A DNA stretch of 35,339 nt, taken from IMG/VR virus record IMGVR_UViG_3300046660_000259, positions 1 to 35,339 of that record. One strand, written 5' to 3'. The position numbers were made by a program, and so were the translations under genes. The DNA is from a virus. This document shows, in pieces, positions 1 to 6,324 of this stretch; within the stretch, counting starts at the first letter, position 1; each line of letters opens with the position of its first letter. The notes beneath the pieces are model-generated. The model was not told where the DNA came from and searched no databases. It was given only the letters and a program-made list of their open reading frames with translations.

Positions 1-6
1 AGACTC

Positions 7-38
7 GCGGGGGTGTCTGAGTTGGCATCCCCGCTTTT
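7..38 (+). terminator. Intrinsic terminator upstream of the capsid-associated gene
   Basis: GCGGGGGTG (7-15) pairs with CATCCCCGC (26-34) through one G-T wobble, with a 10-base loop and then TTTT. It lies before the first complete gene and probably ends or attenuates transcripts of an upstream gene, presumably the major capsid gene, which is outside the window. Confidence 0.7.
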
Positions 39-74
39 CATTTCCGTTTTTCGTTTTTTAGGAGTCGAGGCTTA

Positions 75-503
75 ATGCCCATTCGCGATCTTTTCAACAA
101 CATCAATCCCAAGTTCGGTGTTCTTGCAACTACCACGTCCGACAACACCGCTCAGGTTTCCGCGGTTGTGGATACACTTGGCTACGAGTCGGTTACTTAC
201 GTCATTGCCGCCGGCATTCTTGCCGATGCCGATGCTACGTTTGCTGTTACCGTTGACGAAGGCAATCAGGCCAATCTTTCCGATGCCTCCGCCGTTGCGT
301 CTACTGATTTGCTCGGTACGACTGCGCTCGCTAGCTTCACATTTGCCAACGACAATCAGTGCTTCAAGATTGGTTACGTCGGTAACAAGCGCTACGTGCG
401 CGTGACTGTTACGCCTACCAACAACACCGGTTCTGCGCCGATTGCCGGCGTGTGGATCATGGGTCAGCCCGCGCTGAAGCCAACAGCGAATCCGCCGAAC
501 TAA
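75..503 (+). CDS. Capsid-associated (decoration-type) structural protein
   Basis: A 142-residue soluble protein rich in Ala, Thr and Val with a beta-strand pattern. The C-terminal part (DNQCFKIGYVGNKRYVRVTV, then a GQPALKP tail) resembles small phage proteins commonly found between the major capsid gene and the gp6-type connector, which are thought to decorate or stabilise the head. An AGGAG at about 60-64 supports the ATG at 75. The gene is bracketed by two intrinsic terminators (7-38 and 520-551), which would give it its own short transcript, as expected for an abundant virion protein. The family resemblance is from memory; position and the terminator bracket are directly seen. Confidence 0.6.
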   Translation: MPIRDLFNNINPKFGVLATTTSDNTAQVSAVVDTLGYESVTYVIAAGILADADATFAVTVDEGNQANLSDASAVASTDLLGTTALASFTFANDNQCFKIGYVGNKRYVRVTVTPTNNTGSAPIAGVWIMGQPALKPTANPPN

Positions 504-519
504 TAGACGGTTCACTAAT

Positions 520-551
520 ACAGGGCGGCATTCGTGCTGCCCTGTTTCTCT
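520..551 (+). terminator. Intrinsic terminator with TTCG tetraloop
   Basis: ACAGGGCGGCA (520-530), loop TTCG, TGCTGCCCTGT (535-545) form an 11-bp stem with one wobble pair, followed by a T-rich tail (TTTCTCTTT). It sits between the capsid-associated gene and the next small gene and probably attenuates read-through. Confidence 0.8.
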
Positions 552-566
552 TTGGAGGGGATTCAA

Positions 567-731
567 ATGGCTACAGTTCTCAAGAATTTTCCGTACTCGC
601 CTAACGGGTGGGACATCGTACATCTTAAGACAGGTGACGAATACGAAGACTTCGGCGAAGCCACACAGGGCCTTGTCGACGAAGATTATATCGAAGCTGA
701 AGGCTTCACGAAGTCCAAGAAAAAGAAATAA
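567..731 (+). CDS. Small protein of the head-tail region (54 aa)
   Basis: The start at 567 (MATVLKNFPY) is preferred over an upstream in-frame ATG at 534 because a strong GGAGGGG lies just ahead of it and the upstream stretch is inside the terminator. The protein has an acidic middle (DEYEDFGE...DEDYIEAEG) and ends in Lys-Ser-Lys4. Its stop codon shares a base with the ATG of the connector gene (TAATG), so the two are translationally coupled. Short proteins of this sort often sit beside the gp6-like connector; no specific function is recognised. Confidence 0.65.
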   Translation: MATVLKNFPYSPNGWDIVHLKTGDEYEDFGEATQGLVDEDYIEAEGFTKSKKKK

Positions 732-1369
732 TGAAGTCGATTCTTACGGTCGTAACGCCAGCCTCTACGCAAGATTTAACGACGCTTGCGAACGTCAAAG
801 CGGAGATTGGAATCACCGGGACGGCCGAAGATACGAACATCAATCTTTGGATTGACCAAGCAAGTAGCGTGATCGCTGGCGAATGCAATCGTGTGTTTGG
901 TCAAGAAACGGTGTTAGAGTCGTTTCGCGTTCGCGCTCCGATCGGCATGCAATGGCCGGAGTATGAGAGAATCGTTCTGACACGCAATCCTGTTGCGTCA
1001 ATCACAACGTTGGTGGAAGACGGCAACACGTTGGTGTCTGGAACTGATTATGAAGTCGATAAGGACTCCGGAATCATTACTCGCCTGATAGGCGACTTTG
1101 AGCGGCGTTGGTGGTTCCGAACGCTGGCAGTCACGTACGTCGCTGGTTACCAGCTACTCGGTACATTGCCGGAGGCAATTGAGCGAGCATGCATCTCGCT
1201 AGTGAAGCAGTTTAGATACGCTGCGCAACGCGACCCGCTGCTTAAGAGCGAAGACATTCCGGGCGTGCTGTCGCAAACGTTCTGGGTTGGTGGAGTAGGG
1301 GAAAAGTCAAACGGCTTGCCGCTTGATGTCGAGACGCTGATTGCGCCTTACCGGAATCCAGCTATTTGA
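731..1369 (+). CDS. Head-tail connector protein, gp6-like
   Basis: A 212-residue protein with the usual layout of the phage gp6-like/YqbG connector family: an N-terminal helical segment (VTPASTQDLTTLANVKAEIG, residues about 7-26, leading into a WIDQASSVIAGECNR helix), a central beta region (VLTRNPVASITTLVED), and a C-terminal helical part (LPEAIERACISLVKQFRYAA). Such proteins form a ring under the portal through which DNA passes. It begins in a TAATG overlap with the preceding gene. Its 3' end overlaps by 8 bp the convergent HTH gene at 1362, so leftward transcripts of that cassette would be antisense to it. Confidence 0.75.
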   Translation: MKSILTVVTPASTQDLTTLANVKAEIGITGTAEDTNINLWIDQASSVIAGECNRVFGQETVLESFRVRAPIGMQWPEYERIVLTRNPVASITTLVEDGNTLVSGTDYEVDKDSGIITRLIGDFERRWWFRTLAVTYVAGYQLLGTLPEAIERACISLVKQFRYAAQRDPLLKSEDIPGVLSQTFWVGGVGEKSNGLPLDVETLIAPYRNPAI

Positions 1370-1601
1370 TTTCGGTCTCTGCCACGTCAGCAAGCCAGCC
1401 GTCGGAACGCTTCAGGTTCACGAGCACACGAAGCAGGATTTGCAGCGGCCTAGGTAGCTGCAAATCGCCGCTGATGTAGCGCCGCGACGTGCGGGGGTCG
1501 ATACCCAGCCGCTTCGCAGCGCCTACCTGTGACCACCCTAGGCGCTCTACGGCCCGGGCGTACTCAGTTTCTGGGTAATCGTAGATTCGTTCACGTGCCA
1601 T
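1362..1601 (-). CDS. Small helix-turn-helix DNA-binding protein
   Basis: A 79-residue basic protein. Residues about 22-50 (LGWSQVGAAKRLGIDPRTSR, then RYISGDLQLP) read as a Cro/CI-type helix-turn-helix, followed by helical LQILLRVLVNL. It is the last gene of a leftward cassette inside the rightward structural operon, overlapping the gene at 1591-1809 by 11 bp and converging on the connector gene. As the only stand-alone HTH protein in the window, and lying downstream of copies of the TAGGGC operator, it is a candidate for the protein that binds that operator, possibly controlling itself; this is inference. A moron-type regulator with an unrelated target is the alternative. Confidence 0.7.
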   Translation of the reverse strand: MARERIYDYPETEYARAVERLGWSQVGAAKRLGIDPRTSRRYISGDLQLPRPLQILLRVLVNLKRSDGWLADVAETEIK

Positions 1602-1809
1602 TGCACACCATGCCGGAAACGATGCGTCGGGTATCTTGAGCGTAGCCGCGTTCCCAAGCCTTGAATAGCACGGTGCCAGATGCGTAGGGGTTGGCTTGAA
1701 CGATGAACTTGCGTTCGCGCAAAGTTGGACCGTGCCCGCCGAAATCTATTCTGTATGCTCTCTTGCCTTGACCGTAAGCGCGGTCAATTTCGTTCTGAGA
1801 CTCAGTCAT
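1591..1809 (-). CDS. Rmf/CrpP-like small protein
   Basis: A 72-residue protein. The start at 1809 (MTESQNEIDR) is chosen over an upstream ATG because AAAGGA lies ahead of it and because the longer form would begin inside the promoter module at 1829-1858. The pattern AYGQGKRAY...NPYASGT...AWERGYAQD resembles the ribosome modulation factor/CrpP fold (Gly-x-x-Ala helix, Asn-Pro-Tyr, then Trp-x-x-Gly-Tyr/Trp). RMF itself binds and inactivates ribosomes; what phage copies do is not known to me. The similarity is by eye. At least three other small proteins in the window show related spacing. Confidence 0.55.
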   Translation of the reverse strand: MTESQNEIDRAYGQGKRAYRIDFGGHGPTLRERKFIVQANPYASGTVLFKAWERGYAQDTRRIVSGMVCNGT

Positions 1810-1828
1810 TTTTCGAATCCTTTTGCGC

Positions 1829-1858
1829 ACCCTAGGGCACAACGCCCTAGTTCGTCAA
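1829..1858 (-). promoter_or_regulatory. TAGGGC operator-promoter, variant copy
   Basis: Leftward -35 TTGACG (1858-1853), an 18-base spacer and a poor -10 TAGGGT (1834-1829). The dyad CTAGGGC-N5-GCCCTAG occupies 1832-1850. It differs from the eight canonical copies by one extra spacer base and by C/G instead of A/T at the dyad ends. It would drive 1809 and 1601. The stop codon of the 26-residue ORF at 1855-1935 overlaps its -35. Confidence 0.65.
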
Positions 1859-1935
1859 TAAAAAAATAGAAGGTAGATCGCGAGCGCGGGAAAGCCCGGG
1901 ATTGCGAAGAGCAAAGCAACGGCCAGATGCGACAT
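1855..1935 (-). CDS. Tiny hydrophobic membrane peptide (26 aa)
   Basis: Starts at ATG 1935 after AAAGGGGCG and encodes MSHLAVALLFAIPGF followed by a short hydrophobic stretch ending in LLFFY, a single predicted membrane helix. The TGA stop is part of the -35 TTGACG of the next promoter module. Support is the good ribosome site, the snug fit between two dyads and the coherent hydrophobic sequence. At 26 codons it could still be chance. No function assigned. Confidence 0.4.
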   Translation of the reverse strand: MSHLAVALLFAIPGFPALAIYLLFFY

Positions 1936-1957
1936 GACTCGCCCCTTTCGCGGGCAA

Positions 1958-1981
1958 GGCTAGGGCTGGATTGCCCTAGCC
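1958..1981 (-). promoter_or_regulatory. Divergent TAGGGC dyad without a -35
   Basis: GGCTAGGGC (1958-1966) and GCCCTAGCC (1973-1981) form a perfect 9-bp inverted repeat around 6 bases. The core matches the TAGGGC operator half-site, but the spacing is one base longer than usual and no TTGAC stands upstream. It may be a relic of the promoter module, a binding site only, or an RNA hairpin just after the 94-residue gene. Confidence 0.45.
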
Positions 1982-1996
1982 GGGTGGTCGTCTCGG

Positions 1997-2281
1997 TTAC
2001 TGCTTCGGTGCCGGGTATCGGCCGATGAACTCTGCATCTGCGGGAATTTCGTTCACCTCAACCCATTTGCCGCCCTTCACAGAGAAGGAGTCGTTCCGGC
2101 GAGTGAACATCTCGATTGGCTCGCTCTTCAGGATGCGGCCACCCCAGAACAGGGCATAGCGTGTTTCAGTCTGCGCCGCGTTGTTTGCGACAAGCCAGCC
2201 AAGAACAAGAGTCTTGCGATCAGCTTCGTTGAGCCCGCCGATTTTGGTCTCGCCGTTGAGGTACTGTGCGTAGGTGGTCAT
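1997..2281 (-). CDS. Small protein of the embedded leftward cassette (94 aa)
   Basis: Start at ATG 2281 (MTTYAQYLNG) preceded by GGAGACGG; an upstream in-frame ATG at 2320 lies inside the promoter module and is rejected. The protein alternates polar and beta-type segments (TRYALFWGGRILKSEPIEMF, then GGKWVEVNEIP), with no membrane segment. It is the first gene of the leftward cassette, directly behind the canonical operator-promoter at 2308-2336. I do not recognise the family. Confidence 0.65.
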   Translation of the reverse strand: MTTYAQYLNGETKIGGLNEADRKTLVLGWLVANNAAQTETRYALFWGGRILKSEPIEMFTRRNDSFSVKGGKWVEVNEIPADAEFIGRYPAPKQ

Positions 2282-2307
2282 TTTCCGTCTCCGTTTCTGA
2301 TGTTCCA

Positions 2308-2336
2308 TTGATAGGGCCAACCGCCCTATGAGTCAA
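2308..2336 (-). promoter_or_regulatory. TAGGGC operator-promoter copy 1
   Basis: Leftward -35 TTGACT (2336-2331), 17-base spacer, -10 TATCAA (2313-2308). The dyad half-sites TAGGGC (2312-2317) and GCCCTA (2323-2328) fill the spacer and overlap the -10. It drives the cassette 2281-1362 inside the late operon. Confidence 0.85.
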
Positions 2337-2356
2337 CACCTATTTTGAGTAATTTT

Positions 2357-2500
2357 ATGTCGTATGCGGAATCCCTCGCGGCTATCGAAAAGGCGGCCGG
2401 GGATGCCCCTAAGCAACCCGCCTATGAGCCAGCGCCGGGGAGGGGTCAGGCAGCCCAACGTAAACCGGCCGCAGAGGCCACAGAGAGGCCCGCCCATTGA
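2357..2500 (+). CDS. Small Ala/Pro-rich protein (47 aa)
   Basis: ATG 2357 opens a 47-codon frame (MSYAESLAAIEKAAGDAPKQ, then a Pro-, Arg- and Ala-rich low-complexity tail). Its stop TGA (2498-2500) overlaps the TTG start of the next structural gene, the coupling typical of this operon and the main reason to believe it. The ribosome site is weak. It would be the first rightward gene after the leftward cassette. Function unknown. Confidence 0.5.
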   Translation: MSYAESLAAIEKAAGDAPKQPAYEPAPGRGQAAQRKPAAEATERPAH

Positions 2501-2838
2501 CCGTAGAGATTGACGCACTCGACAGGGGACTAGCCAGATCAGGCCAGACAGTGACGCTACGGCGGCTGCCTACGGTTGATCTAACCGGCATCCCGGCAGT
2601 AGTTCGGGGCTACCAGCCAAACGAGCTTACAGAGGGCATTACCCAGCAAGATTCCTTCGTGATCATCAGCCCCACCCAGATCAACGCCGCGGTGTGGCCG
2701 GGTGCGGGGCAATCTCCTATCCCCAGCAAGAACCGGGGCGATATGTGCTTCATCAACGGGGTTCTGCGATCGGTTCAGGCCGGGGTTGGCATCTACGTTC
2801 GCGACGTGCTTGTCAGAATTGAGCTTCAGGTGCGTTGA
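2497..2838 (+). CDS. Head-tail joining (stopper-like) protein
   Basis: A 113-residue protein with a TTG start overlapping the preceding stop (TTGA). The beta-rich sequence (TVTLRRLPTVD, then DSFVIISPTQI...GDMCFINGVLRSVQAGVGIY, then VLVRIELQVR) has the layout of the small beta-barrel head-closure/stopper proteins found between the gp6-type connector and the tail-completion proteins. Its stop overlaps the next ATG (TGATG). The assignment rests on gene order and fold pattern; sequence similarity was not searched. Confidence 0.6.
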   Translation: MTVEIDALDRGLARSGQTVTLRRLPTVDLTGIPAVVRGYQPNELTEGITQQDSFVIISPTQINAAVWPGAGQSPIPSKNRGDMCFINGVLRSVQAGVGIYVRDVLVRIELQVR

Positions 2839-3500
2839 TGGCTATCGCGGTAAAGGTCGACCCCATAGACCGCGATATCAAGGCGTTCATTGACGACACG
2901 CTTTCGACCGCGGCACAGATCAGCGAGCTAGTAGACTTCGCTCTTGAGAGCAAATTAGCCGCCCAACTTATCGACGAACAAATTCTAGAGCATGCCGTCA
3001 CAGTGAAAAGCTGGATTGATGGTGTGCTAGATGCCGGCGAACAGGCAATCAAGCTTCACAGCGTCATCGTGTACGAGTTCGGACTCGTTACCGACGTTCT
3101 GCAGTTCATCTACGACGAATTGCAAAAGCATTCCCCGATCGGTTCGGGCCGTGATCTCCACCCGGGGCTTTATCAGTCGTCGCATATTCTATTTGCGGAC
3201 GGCATCGAAATTCCTGTGACGGACAGGATTCCGGAGGCTCGCGAGTACGTTTTTGTAAACACGCTGCCTTATTCCACCAAGATTGAAAGCGGCCAGTCAT
3301 CGCAGGCACCGCAAGGCGTTTACGAGCTAGTAGCTTTTCAAGCACAGGCAAGATTTGGAAACGTTGCGAAGATTTCGTTCATTGATTACTTGGGTGTCTT
3401 CAGTGGGACGACAGAGTCTTACGCGTTAAGAGGACACAGCACGAAATTGCAGCACAACAAATCTACGAACCGTCACCCTGCAATTAGGGTCGCGGTCTAA
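2838..3500 (+). CDS. Probable neck/tail-completion protein
   Basis: A 220-residue protein starting at the ATG in a TGATG overlap. The N-terminal half is helical and acidic (residues about 1-95); the C-terminal half is mixed (REYVFVNTLPYSTKIESGQS, then a GVYELVAFQAQARFGNVAKI strand-helix unit and a basic tail). Its place between the stopper-like and terminator-like genes is that of HK97-gp10-type tail-completion proteins. The motif TLPYSTKIE resembles the 'pYa..vE' region of that family. The helical N-terminal extension is longer than usual. Confidence 0.5.
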   Translation: MAIAVKVDPIDRDIKAFIDDTLSTAAQISELVDFALESKLAAQLIDEQILEHAVTVKSWIDGVLDAGEQAIKLHSVIVYEFGLVTDVLQFIYDELQKHSPIGSGRDLHPGLYQSSHILFADGIEIPVTDRIPEAREYVFVNTLPYSTKIESGQSSQAPQGVYELVAFQAQARFGNVAKISFIDYLGVFSGTTESYALRGHSTKLQHNKSTNRHPAIRVAV

Positions 3501-3913
3501 TGGCGTCGGGCGCAGTATTCGACGCAATCAAATCTTACATTTCATCCTCTTGGACAACCACACCGGTTCGCTTTGAGAATGAGCCGCTAGACCCACTGCC
3601 TGCCAGCTTCGTTGATGTTGAAATGACAGGCACGTTCTACGGACAAGAGTCGATCGGTGCGAGCCATCAGAAAGATAATCGATGGGATGAGGAGGGAGTC
3701 CTTTGGCTCCGTGTTCTTGTTCCCATCAACACGGGCGGTTCAACCGTCCGAACATACGCGAAGTCACTTGCCGATTTGTTCAGGGGCCTTCTTCTTCTGA
3801 ACGATAGCCTTGAATTCAGAGACGCGTTCATTGGCAAGGGCCAAGGCGGCCACGAGAGCGGCACGAAGTATGCCGTGACTGTCTACATCAACTGGCGCCG
3901 TATGGAAGCCTAG
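3500..3913 (+). CDS. Tail terminator-like protein (DUF4128-type)
   Basis: A 137-residue protein, ATG in a TAATG overlap. The pattern AIKSYISSSWTTTPVRFENE, then PASFVDVEM, WLRVLVPINTGGSTVRTYAK and a closing beta strand (AVTVYINWRR) matches the small alpha/beta tail-terminator family (DUF4128/gpU-like) that caps the tail tube and joins it to the head. The length is typical. It is the last gene before an intrinsic terminator and directly precedes the tube protein. Confidence 0.7.
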   Translation: MASGAVFDAIKSYISSSWTTTPVRFENEPLDPLPASFVDVEMTGTFYGQESIGASHQKDNRWDEEGVLWLRVLVPINTGGSTVRTYAKSLADLFRGLLLLNDSLEFRDAFIGKGQGGHESGTKYAVTVYINWRRMEA

Positions 3914-3940
3914 TCAATTTCAAAATCGAGTTTGTTTGCA

Positions 3941-3965
3941 GCCGCCTTTGTGGGCGGCTTTTTTA
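3941..3965 (+). terminator. Intrinsic terminator before the tail tube gene
   Basis: GCCGCC (3941-3946) and GGCGGC (3953-3958) form a 6-bp stem around TTTGTG, followed by TTTTTTAT. It separates the joining genes from the highly expressed tube gene. Confidence 0.75.
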
Positions 3966-3981
3966 TTGAAAGAATTTACCT

Positions 3982-5451
3982 TTGACTTCTGCAAATCGTA
4001 CACAGTTGGCCATTGTCCGCGAGACCACGCCGGGCACGACTCCCGTAACTCCGCGCATGCGTACAATGCGTATCACCGGCGAGTCGCTTAGCTTCTCCCC
4101 GAATTACGTTGACTCTGATGAGCTTCGCGCAGACCGCATGTTGGGTGACCCCATCAAGAACATGCAGGCTTCGGCTGGCGGTATCAATTTCGAGCTTTCA
4201 TATCCAGATGACAATACGCCGCTGTCTGAGTGTATTCGCTCCGCGATGTTCAATGCGTGGGCAAATCGTCCCGTCTTCTACAACGATGGCGTTGCGGACT
4301 CTATCGTAACCGATGCGGGCACGGTCGCCAACACTTACGCTGTTGCCTCTGGCGGCGCCGCTGTAGTTGCCGGCATGCTGGTTCGCGCAACTGGCTTTAC
4401 AAACTCTGCCAACAATCAGGTTTTCAAGGCCGCGTCTTCGACGGCAACCACGATCGTCGGCACGGCGCTTTCGCTCACTGCAGAAGCTGCGCCACCCGCT
4501 ACGGCCCGCCTTAAGGTAGTTGGCTTCCAAGGTGCTTCGGCGGACATCACCGCAACTTCTACCGGGCTCCACTCCACCGCGCTGAACTTGACAACGCTTG
4601 GTATTGGCCCGGGTGACTGGCTGAAGGTTGGCGGAACTGCCACTGGCGATAAGTTTGCGACGGCAGCCAACAACGATTGGATTCGCGTCTCTGGTACGGT
4701 GACCGCTACGGATATTCCGTGCGACAACCTGCCGGTTGGTTGGGCTGTCGACGCAGGCACCGGCAAGACCATTAAGGTTTGGTACGGCGATCAGATTCAG
4801 AACGGCGTTGTTGCGTCGTCCATGACGATTGAGCGCGGCTTTCTCGGCCAGACCGTTCCTACCTACATCGTCAACACCGGTATGCAGGTTGGTACGGCAA
4901 CGTTCAACATTGTTTCCAAGGCGAAAATTACCGGCTCGTTTGCCTTCACTGGCATGGGCGGCGGCGAGTCCACCGTTACGTTGAGCGCGTCTCCGGACGC
5001 TGCAACTACTGGCCTCGTGATGGCTGCCAACGCAAACGTTGGTCGTCTCGGTGTCAATGGTTCGCAGTTGGTTGGGCCTAATTGGGCGAAGGAAGTGTCT
5101 TTCGTCATCGAAAACAACCTTCGAACGATCGAGTCAGTTGACGCGACCGCACCGGTTGCCGTTCGCGAAGGCGAATGCAAGGTCACCGGCAAGATGTCTA
5201 CCTACTTCGGTAGCGATACCGAGCTTGCTGCTTTCTACGCTGGTACAACCCGGCCCATCAACACGCGTGTTGCGAAGAATGGTCAAGCCATCATCTTCCA
5301 GATTCCGCGTGCAACATATCGTGACGGCGGCAACCCGAATGCTACCGGCAAGAACACAGACGTTATGGCGGACTTCAGCTATCAGGCGAGCTACGACAGC
5401 TTGACAGCATCTCATATCATCGTCGACCGAGTTGAATATTTCGAGAGCTAA
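3982..5451 (+). CDS. Major tail tube protein
   Basis: A 489-residue protein. The N-terminus (ANRTQLAIVRETTPGTTPVT, then MRTMRITGESLSF and DELRADRM) is the signature of the phage tail tube protein family (Phage_tube_2 type), whose subunits stack into the tail tube. The family is often about 300 residues; here the middle (about residues 95-250) carries Thr/Ala/Gly-rich beta material, probably an inserted Ig-like or decoration domain. The start is TTG at 3982, weakly supported by AAAGAA upstream. It follows a terminator and is separated by 134 bases from the chaperone gene. Confidence 0.8.
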   Translation: MTSANRTQLAIVRETTPGTTPVTPRMRTMRITGESLSFSPNYVDSDELRADRMLGDPIKNMQASAGGINFELSYPDDNTPLSECIRSAMFNAWANRPVFYNDGVADSIVTDAGTVANTYAVASGGAAVVAGMLVRATGFTNSANNQVFKAASSTATTIVGTALSLTAEAAPPATARLKVVGFQGASADITATSTGLHSTALNLTTLGIGPGDWLKVGGTATGDKFATAANNDWIRVSGTVTATDIPCDNLPVGWAVDAGTGKTIKVWYGDQIQNGVVASSMTIERGFLGQTVPTYIVNTGMQVGTATFNIVSKAKITGSFAFTGMGGGESTVTLSASPDAATTGLVMAANANVGRLGVNGSQLVGPNWAKEVSFVIENNLRTIESVDATAPVAVREGECKVTGKMSTYFGSDTELAAFYAGTTRPINTRVAKNGQAIIFQIPRATYRDGGNPNATGKNTDVMADFSYQASYDSLTASHIIVDRVEYFES

Positions 5452-5536
5452 GCCCGTTGCCGAACACGGCGGGTACTGAATTGCCTACCGCGTAGGTGCG
5501 CGGGATGCGGCTTGTGGCCGTGGCAACTATAGGGGG

Positions 5537-5566
5537 TGGCATGTCGGTGCCGCCCCCTCCACCTTA
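5537..5566 (+). other. Strong RNA hairpin before the chaperone gene
   Basis: Around 5532-5562, AGGGGGTGGCA can pair with TGCCGCCCCCT over 11 bp (one wobble) with the loop TGTCGG. No T-run follows, so it is not a standard terminator. It lies in the gap between the tube gene and the tail chaperone gene and may be a processing, stability or attenuation element. Boundaries are approximate by a few bases. Confidence 0.5.
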
Positions 5567-5585
5567 TAGAAAGAAACCGATTTCA

Positions 5586-6005
5586 ATGACTATCAAATTT
5601 TCGTCTATCAAGAAGAACGTTGACGCAGAACGCAACGGCGAGTTTATCGAGATTCCGGAATGGCCGGGCGTGAAGCTTGGCGTTCGATCTCTTGAGCTTC
5701 CGGCATACAAGCTTGCTCTTGACCAACTCGTGCAGCGATACGCGCGCAAGTACAAGGGCAAGAACGCGCCTCCGGAGGTTCGTGACTCCGATGTCGGCAA
5801 GTTGCTTGCAGAACATATTCTGTTCGGCTGGAGCGGCTTCGATGAAGAGTACGACGCTCAGACCGCTCTTGACACCATGAGCGCAGCGGAAGGCCGCGAC
5901 TTGGTCAAGCAGACGCTTTGGGCTGCTGCGCAGGTTGGCGAGAGCGATGTAGAGTTCATCGCGGACGCAACAAAAAACTCTGCGACGCCTTCTCTTACGA
6001 GCTAA
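5586..6005 (+). CDS. Tail assembly chaperone, short form (gpG-like)
   Basis: A 139-residue protein starting MTIKFSSIKKNVDAERNGEF; an upstream in-frame ATG at 5496 would add a Pro-rich segment across the hairpin and is rejected. Position between tube and tape measure, size, and the slippery heptamer near its end identify it as the lambda G-type chaperone, which coats the tape measure during tail assembly and is absent from the virion. It ends at TAA 6003-6005, 27 bases after the slip site. Confidence 0.8.
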   Translation: MTIKFSSIKKNVDAERNGEFIEIPEWPGVKLGVRSLELPAYKLALDQLVQRYARKYKGKNAPPEVRDSDVGKLLAEHILFGWSGFDEEYDAQTALDTMSAAEGRDLVKQTLWAAAQVGESDVEFIADATKNSATPSLTS

Positions 6006-6322
6006 ACGAGAAGGCTACGGACTCATTCCTCTTGGATTTGCAGGATGAAGAGTCCGATGCGCCGCAAGTCAATGAAGATGTTGCAGAGTGGCCGTCGTGG
6101 TCCGGCTATCTGCAACACGCGTGGCGAGTTCTCCGCGACGATCGCAGCTTTGGAGCAATGGGCGGCATGGGCGGCATCTATTACGAGTCGTTGAGCCGAT
6201 ATGCTCATGACAACGCAATACCACTAGAACCGTTTGTAACGTTCATGCAGGCCATGGACTCCGTTTATATGAAGTACGCCGCTGAACAAGCGAGCAAGAA
6301 ACCGAACGAACAGGAAGAGTAG
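5586..6322 (+). CDS. Tail assembly chaperone, -1 frameshift product (gpGT-like)
   Basis: Translation shifting -1 at A-AAA-AAC (5972-5978) continues as LCDAFSYELNEKATDSFLLD and on to 6322, giving about 245 residues, join(5586..5978,5978..6322). In frame 0 the codons are ACA AAA AAC, exactly the X-XXY-YYZ phase. The T-like part is acidic and ends ASKKPNEQEE. The downstream frame has no credible start of its own: its first ATG at 5918 lies in the G frame and would encode unlikely residues. The tape measure gene follows two bases later. Confidence 0.85.
5972..5978 (+). promoter_or_regulatory. Programmed -1 frameshift slippery site
   Basis: The heptamer AAAAAAC is in the canonical A_AAA_AAC phase relative to the upstream chaperone frame, and the -1 frame is open from here to 6322. 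The arrangement matches the conserved G/GT strategy of long-tailed phages. Confidence 0.88.
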
Positions 6323-6324
6323 AA

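Noticed and set aside
72-623. Long leftward frame opposite the capsid-associated gene
   Set aside because: It lies on the opposite strand of a well-supported gene with two terminators, has no ribosome site and an Arg/Asn-rich shadow composition.
5532-5562. Hairpin before the chaperone gene as terminator
   Set aside because: The stem is strong but no T-run follows, so it is listed only as a hairpin.
5918-5977. Separate start for the second chaperone frame
   Set aside because: The ATG has no ribosome site and the first residues are a Cys/Arg-rich shadow; the slippery site explains the frame.
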